NCBI GenBank assembly: GCA_019163375.1
Contig: JAFLKK010000004.1
Location: 620,001-684,000 of the forward strand
From: Paludibacter sp.
GTDB taxonomy: Bacteria; Bacteroidota; Bacteroidia; Bacteroidales; Paludibacteraceae
DNA: 64,000 nucleotides
Direction of reading: 5' to 3'
Each line of letters opens with the position of its first letter. Position 1 is the stretch's first letter. Shown here one piece after another: positions 28,257 to 38,452 of this stretch. Both the position numbers and the translations under genes were made by a program. Under the pieces are notes generated by a model, which was given only the letters and a program-made list of their open reading frames with translations, searched no databases and was not told the DNA's origin.

Positions 28257-28889
28257 ATGCTTACCAAAGAGGAAATAATAAGAGAAGAGGTAATAACTGC
28301 TGCCCAACGATTATTCCAACGTTATGGTTTTGCCAAAACAACGATGGAGGACATTGCTAAAGCTATGGGGCGCGGTAAAAGTACCTTGTACTATTATTAC
28401 AAAAGCAAGGATGATATTTTCAAAGACGTAATCATACATGAAACGAATGAAGTATTGACTGCAGTTTTAGAGGTTTGTGAGCAGAATGGAACTGCTCAGG
28501 AGAAACTTTATAGATATATATCAACTTTATTGAATAAAATACGTACTACAGTAAGTCTTTATGAGGTAATGAAAAAAGAGTTTATGGAAGAAGGTAGTGC
28601 ATGCATGCATCAACCAAGTCTCCATGAAGCTCTTCTCAGATTTGATGAAAAACAAAAGACTCTTTTGAAAAGTATTTTATTCCTCGGAGTTCAAAACAAA
28701 GAATTTAGCGAACGTATTGGTAATGATCTAGACCTTGTAGCGGAAGTTATATATGTCAGTTTAGGAGGGTTTGTTCTAAACTTTACTCTTTTGCCGGATA
28801 AAAAACTACTTTATCTAAATGAGGATAATCTGAAGGAGGAAAAAATGAGAGCAATTATCAATATTTTGGTGTACGGTCTTAAGAACTAA
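28257..28889 (+). CDS. TetR/AcrR family transcriptional regulator
   Basis: 210 residues. An N-terminal TetR helix-turn-helix occupies about residues 10-60 (AQRLFQRYGFAKTTMEDIAKAMGRG then STLYYYYKSKDDIF). The C-terminal ligand-binding domain is helical and unclassified. Located 199 bp upstream of an RND efflux operon in the same direction, so it is probably its repressor. The shared palindrome AAAAACGTTTTT in front of both units supports auto- and cross-regulation. The inducer cannot be predicted. Confidence 0.9.
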   Translation: MLTKEEIIREEVITAAQRLFQRYGFAKTTMEDIAKAMGRGKSTLYYYYKSKDDIFKDVIIHETNEVLTAVLEVCEQNGTAQEKLYRYISTLLNKIRTTVSLYEVMKKEFMEEGSACMHQPSLHEALLRFDEKQKTLLKSILFLGVQNKEFSERIGNDLDLVAEVIYVSLGGFVLNFTLLPDKKLLYLNEDNLKEEKMRAIINILVYGLKN

Positions 28890-28942
28890 TGCATTGCAAA
28901 CTGCTTTAGTTTTTTTTATCGCTAATTTTAGACTAAAAAACA

Positions 28943-28954
28943 AAAAACGTTTTT
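28943..28954. promoter_or_regulatory. Candidate TetR operator 2, upstream of efflux operon
   Basis: Same 12-bp palindrome as at 28227, lying 20 bp after a weak -7-like TAATTTTA (28923-28930) and 135 bp before the adaptor start. Confidence 0.45.
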
Positions 28955-29088
28955 GAAAATAATCGTATCAATAATTAAATATATAACCAAACAGTGAAAT
29001 AGGGGATAAACTAAAAGCTCCATATTCTATATAAATTCTAATAAGTAAAATAACTAAAAATAACGGATTACGAAAAAACAAACAAGTT

Positions 29089-30111
29089 ATGAAAAAGACA
29101 ATTTTATTTACATTGACAGTATTGTCACTTGTGGGGTGTAATAATAAACCCAAAGTTGAAAGTCCTACTAGTCCGCAAGTGGTTTTAGCTGAGGTTGTTA
29201 AAGTGAATGGAGCGACAGATTTGCACTATAGTGGTAGTATTGAGGCATTTCAAACAATACCTCTCGCATTTCAATCCACAGGAACTGTGCTTACAGTTTT
29301 GGTAAACGCCGGCGATGTGGTTCGTAAAGGACAATTGCTTGCTACAGTGGATAAAGCAGATGCACTAAGTATGTATGAAGTAGCTAATGCGAAATACAAG
29401 CAGGCTAAAGATGCATATAATAGGCTCAAAGAAGTGCATGACAACGGAAGTTTGTCCGAAATTAAATGGGTGGAGATGGAATCCAACTTGGAGCAGGCAA
29501 AGTCATCGGTAGCAATGGCCAAGAATAATCTTAATAAATGTGCTTTATATTCTCCCGATAACGGCATTATCGGCAGTCGCAATATAGAACCGGGTATGTC
29601 AGCCTTAGGAAACCCGATTTCGCCACTTGAATTAGTAAAAATAGAATCGGTTTATGTAAAGATTTCGGTGCCAGAAAATGAAATTGGGAAAATACAAAAA
29701 GGGCAGAAGGCTACTTTCAAAGTTTCAGCTCTTGAGAACAAGGTTTTCGAAGGTGTGATTACTAGTGTGGGAGTGGTGGCTGACCAGATTTCACGCACTT
29801 ATGAAGTGAAGATGCTGGTAAAAAATCCAGGATTATTATTGAAGCCGGGCATGGTATGCGATGTAAATCTTGGCATAACAACAAACAAAGAAGTAGTGGT
29901 AGTTCCGTACCAAGCAGTAGATCAGGATAAAGATAACAATAGTTTTGTATACGTTGTAGATCCGGCTCAAAAAACGGCTCAGAAAAGAATTATACACACA
30001 GAAAATTACCTGAACAGCAGCCTGGAAGTTGTTGATGGACTGGCTGTTGGCGAAAAGGTAGTATGTGAAGGGAAACAAAAATTGTCGGACAACTGTAAAG
30101 TTACACTTTGA
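29089..30111 (+). CDS. RND efflux periplasmic adaptor (membrane fusion protein)
   Basis: 340 residues. A lipoprotein signal ends at Cys17 (LSLVGC). Then come a beta-barrel/lipoyl half (FQSTGTVLTVLVNAGDVVRKGQLL), a short alpha hairpin (about 95-145), the second lipoyl half (ALYSPDNGIIGS) and a C-terminal membrane-proximal domain. It is an AcrA/MexA-type adaptor that couples the inner-membrane pump to the outer-membrane channel. The following permease starts 2 bp after this gene's stop, so the two are co-translated. Confidence 0.92.
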   Translation: MKKTILFTLTVLSLVGCNNKPKVESPTSPQVVLAEVVKVNGATDLHYSGSIEAFQTIPLAFQSTGTVLTVLVNAGDVVRKGQLLATVDKADALSMYEVANAKYKQAKDAYNRLKEVHDNGSLSEIKWVEMESNLEQAKSSVAMAKNNLNKCALYSPDNGIIGSRNIEPGMSALGNPISPLELVKIESVYVKISVPENEIGKIQKGQKATFKVSALENKVFEGVITSVGVVADQISRTYEVKMLVKNPGLLLKPGMVCDVNLGITTNKEVVVVPYQAVDQDKDNNSFVYVVDPAQKTAQKRIIHTENYLNSSLEVVDGLAVGEKVVCEGKQKLSDNCKVTL

Positions 30112-30113
30112 TT

Positions 30114-33100
30114 ATGAAACAGAAGAAGATTGGTTATATAGGTTGGGCAATGCGTTATCACAACATTGTCCTGATATTGGTTGGCTTATTTGTTATGTTC
30201 GGGGTGTATGCTCTATTAAATATGCCTCGGAATGAATTTCCAAATTTCACTATTCGGCAAGGATTAGTAGTCGGAATTTACCCTGGGGCCAACTCTGCTG
30301 AAGTAGAAACTCAATTGACGAAGGAGGTTGAAAATTACGTATTTGGATTTAAAGAGGTAAAAAAATCCAAAACCTATTCTCAGTCCAAAGAAGGGATGAT
30401 GATTTTGTATGTCGAACTAAATGACAATGTAAAAGATGCAGATGCTTTTTGGTCGAAACTGAAACATGGACTCGCTGAACTCAAGTCGACCTTGCCAAGC
30501 GGTGTAATGGCTTTAATCGGTAATAATGATTTTGGGGACACATCCGCTTTGTTGATAACCCTATCGTCGGATACAAAGAGCTACAAAGACATGGAAAATG
30601 AACTTGAGAAACTCAAGGCAGAATGTCGTAAAATTAGTTCGGTTTCCAAAATTAAGGATTATGGCGTTCAAAAAGAAAAAATATATGTCAACGTTCAGCC
30701 CGAAAAGCTGAATGAATACAATGTGAAATCAATATCGCTCCTGGCTGCTTACCAGACAAATGGAATGGTTTCATCAGCCGGTAAGCTCAAAAATGGAGAA
30801 AATGATTTATACGTTCATTTCCCGAATAATTTTAATTCGGAGAAAGATTTATCGGATCAAATTGTATACTCAGACCCTAACGGTGGAGTTGTTCGCTTAA
30901 AAGACATTGCTAAAATTGAACGTCGGAATGAAGATCCTGATAGTTACATCTGTCAAAATGGAAAGAAAACCATTTTGCTATCGCTTGAAATGCAGCAAGG
31001 CAACAACATTGTTCAGTTTGGTAAAGATGTTGATAAGGCGTTGGAAGTATTCAAAAAACAATGTCCGAAAGATATTCAGGTAAACGTAATATCTAACTTA
31101 CCAAAATATGTAGATGATTCCGTTACAAACTTTATGCATGAGTTTATAATTGCGATTATTTCCGTGTTGCTTGTCGTTATGTTGTTGTTGCCTAAAAAAG
31201 TTGCAACAATAGCCGGAGTTACGGTGCCAATTGCTGTGCTCATTACGCTTGGCGTATTGTATTTTGTCGGCATTGAACTAAATACCGTTTCGTTAGCAGC
31301 GCTAATTATCGTGCTGGGAATGATTGTGGACAATGCCATTGTTGTGATAGATAATTATGTTGAGAAGAAGGATCAAGGCATGTCATCATGGCACGCAGCC
31401 ATAAAAAGTGCACGCGAATTGGTAACGCCAATTATTAGTGCTACCCTTGCAATTTGCGCCGCATATATTCCTCTTGGACTAATGTTGCCGGGGACTTCGG
31501 GCGACTTTGTACACGATCTGCCAATAGTAATCTGTGTAGCTCTGGGTGTATCCGTAATTGTTGCTTTGCTTGTTGTTCCATTTCTCAATTTCTTCTTTAT
31601 TAAAAAAGGATTAAAATCTGCAGAAAAAAAAGATGATAAGAAAAGTATGCTGGACAGATTGCAAATTTTCTTTGATGCAACATTAGAAAAAGCTTTTAGA
31701 TATCCCAAAATCACTATCGGGTTAGGTATCGGCTCCATTTTTCTAGCCATAATTATATTCAAATCGATTGATCAACAGTTATTTCCAAATGTAGAACGTA
31801 ATCAGTTTGCAGTAGAAGTTTATTTGCCAACCGGAGCATCGTTGGAAAGTACATCAAAGGTTATGAATACCTTGGAAATGGCACTGAAAAAAGATGACCG
31901 AATTAGCACTGTTACCAGTTTTGTTGGAACCAGCTCCCCCCGTTTCCACAGCGTGTATGCACCCAACATGGCAAGTACAAACTATGGTCAGCTATTAGTG
32001 AACACAACATCGAATGAGGCCACCGAAAAAGTGTGTGAAGAATTTGACAAGAAATTTGCAAGCACTTTTCCAAATGCCCACATTAAATGGAAAATTCTTT
32101 CGATGCAAAGCACTAAAGCACCTATTGAGATTCGCATCGTAGGTGACTCAATTAAAGATTTACGCAATGTAGAGGCAATGATCGACTCTATCATTAAACC
32201 GGAGAAAAGCATAACCTGGGTGCGTACAGACTGGGATCAGAAACAACAAAATGTACGTGTGGAGATGGATAAAGATAAGGCGACTCGTATGGGTTATTCT
32301 AAATCAGCTGTTGCCACATCGCTTATGATTGGCATTGATGGAATTCCGCTTACTACTATTTGGGAAGACGATTATCCCGTGCAAGTTCGTTTGTCTCAGG
32401 ATAATGGAAAGAAGAAGGATGTAGCCTATCTTGGAAATCAAACTGTCACTTCGCCCATGAGCTTTTCTTCTATTCCGCTACGTTCGTTTGCTACATTCAC
32501 ACCGGAATGGACAGAAGGAACTATTGTTCACCGCAATGGGACAAGGACATTGACTGTGCAAATAGATGTAAATTCGAAGGTTATGGCATCAAGTGTATTA
32601 GCCAAAATCAGACCGGGTATCGACAAACTAACATTGCCGGAAGGTGTTTCAATTAATTATGGCGGCGAAGCTGAGGGGTCGGTAGAAACATTTGTACCCA
32701 TGGCTGAAGCGTTATTAATAAGCATTGTCGTAATTTTCTTTATCCTCTTGTTTCAATTCAAAAAAGTGAAACTTGCTTCGCTTGTTTTGGCTACTATGTT
32801 ATTGGGTTTGCCAGGAGCTGCTATTGGGTTATATGTTACCGGCTATCCATTCGGCCTTACTGCTTTTATGGGCATTACCAGTCTGTGTGGGATCGTTGTT
32901 CGTAACGGAATTATCCTGATAGATTATCTTCAGGAATTAAGAACTTTACACGGAATGAATGTGAGAGAAGCCGCTCTGGCAGCCGGAAAGCGACGTATGC
33001 GTCCAATATTCCTTACTTCGGCTGCAGCAGCTGTAGGTGTTATTCCGATGATTGCAAGCGGCTCAACACTTTGGGGACCATTAGGATCGGTCATCTGCTT

Positions 33101-34568
33101 TGGTTTAATTATTTCAATGGTACTTACATTGTTCATTCTTCCAGTTTTATACACAATCATTTATAGTGATAAAAAAACGGGCAAAATTGTAAAGAAGCAT
33201 ATCCCGTATGTCAATCTCAATAAAAATATTCCAATAGTCATTTTGTTTTTTATAATAATACCCATTGCCGGGCAAGCTCAGGATCGAACCCTATCAATAG
33301 ATTCGTGTAAAATTCTAGCATTAAAGAATAACAAAACAATTAAAAATGCAGATTTAGATGTAAAAAGTGCGCTGGAGACAAAGAAGAGTGCCTTTACCAA
33401 CTATTTTCCAAAAGTAAGTGCTTCAGCTTTGTCTATGCACTCGGCAGATTATCTGATTAAAGGTACAATACCATCTATGAACTTGCCGGTATACGATGGT
33501 AATCTGGCAAACTTAGCAACTGCAAGTCAGTATGCTTATATACCTGAAACTCCTATAAAAGCACTGGATTATATCAATATGGCCAGTGTCTCGGTTACAC
33601 AGCCGATTTTTGCCGGTGGACGTATTGTGAATGGCAATAAGTTGGCAAAAATTGGACAGAATGTTAGTGTGGAGAAACAGATGATGAGCACTACCGAAGT
33701 TCTTGTTAAAACGGAAGAATTATATTGGAGCATAATTGCGCTTCAAGGGAAGCTTAAAACATTAAATAGTTATGATAAATTACTAAATCAGTTGCTCTCA
33801 GATGTAACCGTCTCACTTAAAGCCGGTCTAATTTACAGAAGCGATTTGCTTAAAGTTCAATTAAAAATGAATGAGTTAGCAGTAAACAAAATGAAATTAA
33901 AGAATGGTATCGATTTGTCTAAAAGAGCTTTGTGTCAGCATGTTGGTCTCGCTTATGATAGTGCTTTAGTGCTGGTTCAACCCTTGACTCCGGATAAAAT
34001 GTCACTCCAAAGCACCGATACGAGTAGCGATATTGCAAAGAACAGACATGAATATAAATTGCTAAGCAATGCTGTAGAAGCAGAAAAATTGCAAAAGAAA
34101 ATGGTTTTAGGAGAATATCTTCCTCAAGTTGCACTTGGCGGAGTGGGGTTTGTAAATGATGTGATGAATACGAAAAGTTCCAATGCATTGGCTTATATTT
34201 CTGTTTCTGTGCCTATTTCCGACTGGTGGGGAGGGTCGCACAAACTGAAAGAGTCGCAATTCAAAATTGAACAGGCAAAAAACAGACTTGCTGAGACAAG
34301 CGAACAGTTGTCGCTGCAGGTTGAACAAACAAAAAATGCTTATACCGAGGAGTATCAACAAATTGGCATTGCCCAAAAATCCATTGATCAGGCTCGCGAA
34401 AATCTGAAAGTGACAAATGATAATTATAAAGCGGGGGTGTCAGGCATGTCTGATTTGCTCGAAGCACAGTCGATGTGTCAAAATGCTGAAGACAACTTAA
34501 TTGAAGCGCAATGTAATTATCAAATAAAAAAAGTAAAGTATTTGGAGTCGATAAACGTCTACAAATAA
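30114..34568 (+). CDS. RND efflux permease fused to TolC-like outer-membrane channel
   Basis: 1484 residues in one uninterrupted frame. Residues 1 to about 1020 are a complete RND pump: first helix, two large periplasmic loops, and TM segments including GMIVDNAIVVIDN (DN where AcrB has DD), ending FILPVLYTIIYSD. After a Lys-rich cytoplasmic-type linker, a new hydrophobic segment near 1038-1055 (IPIVILFFIIIPIAGQAQ) looks like a signal peptide. Residues about 1057-1484 are a TolC-type outer-membrane factor with two helical repeats (NADLDVKSALETKKSA; EYKLLSNAVEAEK) and a barrel strand SVSVTQPIFAGG. The chain may be cleaved after AQ. The start is the ATG at 30114; a TTG lies two codons upstream. 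Confidence 0.9.
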   Translation: MKQKKIGYIGWAMRYHNIVLILVGLFVMFGVYALLNMPRNEFPNFTIRQGLVVGIYPGANSAEVETQLTKEVENYVFGFKEVKKSKTYSQSKEGMMILYVELNDNVKDADAFWSKLKHGLAELKSTLPSGVMALIGNNDFGDTSALLITLSSDTKSYKDMENELEKLKAECRKISSVSKIKDYGVQKEKIYVNVQPEKLNEYNVKSISLLAAYQTNGMVSSAGKLKNGENDLYVHFPNNFNSEKDLSDQIVYSDPNGGVVRLKDIAKIERRNEDPDSYICQNGKKTILLSLEMQQGNNIVQFGKDVDKALEVFKKQCPKDIQVNVISNLPKYVDDSVTNFMHEFIIAIISVLLVVMLLLPKKVATIAGVTVPIAVLITLGVLYFVGIELNTVSLAALIIVLGMIVDNAIVVIDNYVEKKDQGMSSWHAAIKSARELVTPIISATLAICAAYIPLGLMLPGTSGDFVHDLPIVICVALGVSVIVALLVVPFLNFFFIKKGLKSAEKKDDKKSMLDRLQIFFDATLEKAFRYPKITIGLGIGSIFLAIIIFKSIDQQLFPNVERNQFAVEVYLPTGASLESTSKVMNTLEMALKKDDRISTVTSFVGTSSPRFHSVYAPNMASTNYGQLLVNTTSNEATEKVCEEFDKKFASTFPNAHIKWKILSMQSTKAPIEIRIVGDSIKDLRNVEAMIDSIIKPEKSITWVRTDWDQKQQNVRVEMDKDKATRMGYSKSAVATSLMIGIDGIPLTTIWEDDYPVQVRLSQDNGKKKDVAYLGNQTVTSPMSFSSIPLRSFATFTPEWTEGTIVHRNGTRTLTVQIDVNSKVMASSVLAKIRPGIDKLTLPEGVSINYGGEAEGSVETFVPMAEALLISIVVIFFILLFQFKKVKLASLVLATMLLGLPGAAIGLYVTGYPFGLTAFMGITSLCGIVVRNGIILIDYLQELRTLHGMNVREAALAAGKRRMRPIFLTSAAAAVGVIPMIASGSTLWGPLGSVICFGLIISMVLTLFILPVLYTIIYSDKKTGKIVKKHIPYVNLNKNIPIVILFFIIIPIAGQAQDRTLSIDSCKILALKNNKTIKNADLDVKSALETKKSAFTNYFPKVSASALSMHSADYLIKGTIPSMNLPVYDGNLANLATASQYAYIPETPIKALDYINMASVSVTQPIFAGGRIVNGNKLAKIGQNVSVEKQMMSTTEVLVKTEELYWSIIALQGKLKTLNSYDKLLNQLLSDVTVSLKAGLIYRSDLLKVQLKMNELAVNKMKLKNGIDLSKRALCQHVGLAYDSALVLVQPLTPDKMSLQSTDTSSDIAKNRHEYKLLSNAVEAEKLQKKMVLGEYLPQVALGGVGFVNDVMNTKSSNALAYISVSVPISDWWGGSHKLKESQFKIEQAKNRLAETSEQLSLQVEQTKNAYTEEYQQIGIAQKSIDQARENLKVTNDNYKAGVSGMSDLLEAQSMCQNAEDNLIEAQCNYQIKKVKYLESINVYK

Positions 34569-34890
34569 CAGACACTGTTTTTTCAGAGTCCGAAAGGAGG
34601 GCGTTTTTTTTGCTTTTATTCCTCTATCTTTCGATGTGTTGGCAAGGAAATGTAATCAATGGCTCGATAACCATTTTGGGCATTTAAATATTTAAAAATG
34701 TCGTTTTGAGGTGTAAGTTTACTTAAGTGCGAATTTTGTAGCATACTTTTGTAGTTCAAATGCATTCAAAAATTAGTTAATTAATGTTATATGCGTATTT
34801 TTCTAAACTGTATGAAAATAAATATTTTTTCTTTTTAGAATATAAAATCCTTATGTAACAAAAGTAGCAAACCATTATTTTTTCATACTC

Positions 34891-34898
34891 TACCTTTG
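34891..34898 (+). promoter_or_regulatory. Candidate orphan -7 element
   Basis: TACCTTTG inside the gene-free gap, with no start codon of a real gene for about 700 bp. Either chance or a promoter for a non-coding RNA. Confidence 0.3.
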
Positions 34899-35400
34899 TA
34901 CAGTCAAAAAAAAGTACAATTGTGGTTCAAAATTCTAACGCTGACTTTCATATTTTCTGTTAGGGTTTTTCGCAAAGTGAGTACTACTTTTGAGGGTAAC
35001 TGAAAATGTTTTTACAAATTGGTTTTTACATGAAATAAATATGTCTTACATGGATTAGCACCATCTATAGCTCAAGAAAGTAAGTTTTTTCTATTATTCC
35101 GGGTCAAATATTCCGAATAGTATATCAGGCAGACTATCAGTTGGTAGGAGTTAGTATTTTAGAAATTATATTGCACATTTAAATTCTAAAATATTGATTT
35201 CTACTGACTCCAAAATCAAGTTTTCAGGAATTGTCTCAATTGAAATGAACCACTGTTTTTTCAAAATGAATATACAATTTGCGTAAGTTTGGTTGCAAAA
35301 ATAAATAGCGAATTGATAGCACAATTTGCCCCTAATAAGTGTTCAATGACATAATAAATCAATTCGGGTCATTAAAAGCGGATATGTTTGATTTTTTGAT

Positions 35401-35408
35401 TAATTTTG
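35401..35408 (+). promoter_or_regulatory. Candidate -7 element for DUF5686 gene
   Basis: TAATTTTG, 192 bp before the start at 35600; the leader would be long. Confidence 0.3.
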
Positions 35409-35599
35409 CCGATTGTTTGTTTATAAATATATTTTCTTAATTCTTTGACATTCTCGGCATATATTTTTTAGTCGGGGTTATTGAAAATTAAGTATAAAGT
35501 ATGTAATTTCTAACCTCAGAAAGATAGTGTCTTTTTGATAAAAAATGTTTCTAATCGTGTATGTGGCGATGTCAAATACATAGACTGAATTTTAAATTG

Positions 35600-38140
35600 A
35601 TGAAAATAAAAATTTTATTACTAGCCTCATTTGTGAGTTTTATGCCTTTCTTTGGTTTTTCTCAAACCGAGAAACCTGTAGCATTCAAAGGGATAATAAT
35701 TGATGCGCAAACCAACGAACCCATTCCTTCGGCCTCTGTTGTCTTGATTGGCAAAGGGCAGGTAACAAAAACAAACTTGCTTGGGCAATTTACATTATTT
35801 GCCAATGCAAGTACTGAAATAAAAAAACAAATTAAAGTGTCATGTGTCGGTTATAAAACTGAAACTTTGTTTCTTTTGAGCGATAAAAGCGAACAACAAA
35901 TTAAGCTTACAGCTCAGTCGCAGACACTTGGCGAGGTAACGGTAAAAAAACAGAAGTATCGTAATAAAAATAATCCTGCGGTTGATCTTATTGAGAAAGT
36001 TATAGCCAATAAGAGCAAAAACAAAAAGGAGTCATTGGATTATTACGAGAACGAAGAGTACGAAAAAATTCAATTCGCATTTAATGAAATTACTCCGAAG
36101 TTCAAACAAAAGAAGATATTCAAGCATTTCCAATTTATGTTCGAACCCGGTGATTCGATAGATAACGGGGGTGAGATTTTACCCATCTATATGAAAGAGG
36201 TGCTGTCAAACCACTACTATAGAAAGTCGCCTAAAGATGACAAGGAGGTCATCAAATCCCAAAAAATGGTGACTTTCCAAGGACTTGACAACAAGGGGCT
36301 TGACGATAATATCAAGTACATGTATCAGGACATAAATATATATGACAATAATATCACCTTACTTACTAACCAGTTTCTAAGCCCTATTGCCCCTTCGGCG
36401 CCGTCTTTCTACAGGTATTATATTACCGACACCATTCAATCGGGGTCAGAGAAATTTATAAAATTATTTTTTGGATCGAGAAATAAGCAAGATCTGCTTT
36501 TTCAGGGCTTTCTGTACATTACAATGGATGGAAACTATTCCATCTCGGGTGTAGAACTATCGGTAAACAAGAATATCAACCTGAACTTTGTGAAAGACGT
36601 TAAAATCAATCAACAGTTTGAAAAAGTAGAAAATCAGGGTTGGTTGCTCAAGTCCGACCAAACAATTATCAATTTTGGGATTACCAAAAAAGGGCAGAGC
36701 TTGCTCGGAAAAAGAACCGTTTCGTATAAGGATTATAAATTTACGCCACCTTCGAACGATTCTATTTTCAAAGGGCTGGATGTGGTTACACTCGACGGTG
36801 CAAATCAGCGAAGTGAAGAGTATTGGGATGCTAATAGGCATCAAGAACTTACGAAGTCGGAAGAAGGTACCTATGCTATTGTTGACAGCATACAAAAAGT
36901 GCCTTCGTTCAGAAGAACCATGGACATTGCCCAAATTGTATTTTTTGGCTATAAAGTGATGGGGAAATATGAAATCGGACCGGTAAATACTTTTTATAGC
37001 TACAATCCGATTGAAGGGATCAGAGCTCGCTTTGGAGGTAGAACTACTCCTGAGTTTAGCAAAAAATTAAATTTTGAAACGTATGTGGGATATGGTTTTG
37101 GCGATCATAATTTGAAATATTTTTTGAGTAGTACATGGTCATTAGCTCCTACATCCATTTACGAGTTTCCTGTAAAATCGATCAAGGCCAGCTATCAAAA
37201 AGATACAAAATTCCCTGGACAGGATTTACAGTTTATAACGGAGGATAATGTGTTGTTGTCGATAAAACGTGGAGTTAATGATAAATTGTTCTACAACAGA
37301 ACATTCAAATTGGAACATTTGAATGAATTTGAGAACCATTTTTCATACACTTTAGGATACCAATTCACTAAAACCACTCCGGGTGGCAATCTGTACTTTA
37401 ATACTACCGATTACTCTACACATACAAACGATGTGGGGCTGATCAACGTTTCTGAAACCTCATTAAAACTCAGATATGCTCCCAACGAGAAATTTTACCA
37501 GAGTAAATCGTTTAGAATTCCTGTTTATAGTAAGTTCCCTATTTTCGAATTGCAAATTACCAATGGGTCTAAGTTCCTGAAAAATGACTATAACTACACC
37601 AATGTACGTTTCTCGTTTTCGAAGCGATTTTACTCTTCTATCTTAGGTTACTCTGATGTTGTTTTGGAATCAGGAAAAATATTCGGGAAAGTGCCTTATC
37701 CTTTGCTGAATATTCACCGGGCTAATCAGACCTATTCGTACCAGATATTATCGTATAACTTAATGAACTTTTTGGAGTTTGTGAGCGATCAATATGTGTC
37801 ATTGAATATTGACCACTGTTTCAATGGGTTTTTCCTTAATAAGATTCCAATTATCAGACGTTTAGAGTTGAGGGAGTATGCCACCTTCAAGATTTTGGAA
37901 GGGAGTGTTTCGAATACGAATGATCCAAATAGAAATACAGATTTATTCAAATTTCCGGTTTATGCCGATGGAAGAACAGCAACTTATGGTCTTGGAAAAA
38001 CTCCGTATATTGAAGGTAGCGTTGGGGTAGGTAATATCTTTAAAATTTTCAGGGTTGACCTTGTAAAACGTTTTACGTATCTCAATAATCCGAACATATC
38101 AACGATAGGTCTAAGAATGCGATTTAGATTTGATTTTTAA
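35600..38140 (+). CDS. DUF5686 outer-membrane protein with CarboxypepD_reg-like domain
   Basis: 846 residues. Signal peptide to about residue 23 (FFGFSQ), then a carboxypeptidase-regulatory-like beta-sandwich (about 30-115: FKGIIIDAQTNEPIPSASVVLIG), then the DUF5686 region: a conserved N-terminal half with NNPAVDLIEKVIANK and a C-terminal beta-barrel half ending in alternating strands and RMRFRFDF. The final Phe fits an outer-membrane barrel. The family is widespread in Bacteroidota, without an assigned reaction, and is found as single genes as here. The start MKIKILLL at 35600 begins the signal peptide; the open frame extends 13 codons further up. Confidence 0.85.
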   Translation: MKIKILLLASFVSFMPFFGFSQTEKPVAFKGIIIDAQTNEPIPSASVVLIGKGQVTKTNLLGQFTLFANASTEIKKQIKVSCVGYKTETLFLLSDKSEQQIKLTAQSQTLGEVTVKKQKYRNKNNPAVDLIEKVIANKSKNKKESLDYYENEEYEKIQFAFNEITPKFKQKKIFKHFQFMFEPGDSIDNGGEILPIYMKEVLSNHYYRKSPKDDKEVIKSQKMVTFQGLDNKGLDDNIKYMYQDINIYDNNITLLTNQFLSPIAPSAPSFYRYYITDTIQSGSEKFIKLFFGSRNKQDLLFQGFLYITMDGNYSISGVELSVNKNINLNFVKDVKINQQFEKVENQGWLLKSDQTIINFGITKKGQSLLGKRTVSYKDYKFTPPSNDSIFKGLDVVTLDGANQRSEEYWDANRHQELTKSEEGTYAIVDSIQKVPSFRRTMDIAQIVFFGYKVMGKYEIGPVNTFYSYNPIEGIRARFGGRTTPEFSKKLNFETYVGYGFGDHNLKYFLSSTWSLAPTSIYEFPVKSIKASYQKDTKFPGQDLQFITEDNVLLSIKRGVNDKLFYNRTFKLEHLNEFENHFSYTLGYQFTKTTPGGNLYFNTTDYSTHTNDVGLINVSETSLKLRYAPNEKFYQSKSFRIPVYSKFPIFELQITNGSKFLKNDYNYTNVRFSFSKRFYSSILGYSDVVLESGKIFGKVPYPLLNIHRANQTYSYQILSYNLMNFLEFVSDQYVSLNIDHCFNGFFLNKIPIIRRLELREYATFKILEGSVSNTNDPNRNTDLFKFPVYADGRTATYGLGKTPYIEGSVGVGNIFKIFRVDLVKRFTYLNNPNISTIGLRMRFRFDF

Positions 38141-38452
38141 AAAAAAATGATGTCTGAGTGGAATTAATCTTTGGTAAATAAGGTATTCCTGTATTTAAAA
38201 AAGAGGACAGAAAGAAAGTATTAAACTTTTTAGTTGCATTTTTATAAAATTATTGTACCTTAGATGAAAAATACGCATGCAAAAAAACTGAAAATGACGC
38301 TAAAGGAAATATTTAAGCACGCACCATAATTAAAATAGTAAATTTATTAATTTGATTTTTCACTTTAGATGGTGCTGAAATCAACTCTAATTTAAGTTCC
38401 GTTTGAACCCGAGACACTGAAAAACACATCACCAATTATACAAATATTCAAC
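38141..38452. other. Intergenic region, no assigned feature
   Basis: 312 bp. One 21-codon frame (38264-38329, Lys-rich product) was judged coincidental. No terminator or promoter of good quality was recognised. Confidence 0.5.

Larger units (their letters stand above)
34569..35599. other. Long gene-free AT-rich gap
   Basis: 1,031 bp with no credible protein frame on either strand and no tRNA-like fold that I can see. A weak hairpin TCC-GAAA-GGA with a T-run near 34595-34612 may end the efflux transcript. Plus-strand -7 matches occur at 34891-34898 (TACCTTTG) and 35401-35408 (TAATTTTG). The first would start a transcript more than 600 nt before DUF5686. It may hold an unannotated RNA or a decayed gene. 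Confidence 0.5.

Noticed and set aside
33150-33300. Sequencing frameshift creating the RND-TolC fusion
   Set aside because: The frame stays open and sensible through the linker into the channel, with a signal-peptide-like segment in frame; one A7 run is the only suspicious spot, so the fusion is reported with a check.
34569-35599. tRNA or rRNA genes in the long gap
   Set aside because: No cloverleaf-like pattern, CCA end or conserved TTC loop was found by eye here or in other gaps.
38264-38329. Small Lys-rich 21-codon frame as a leader peptide
   Set aside because: No clear promoter or ribosome-binding site, and random frames of this length are common in AT-rich DNA.
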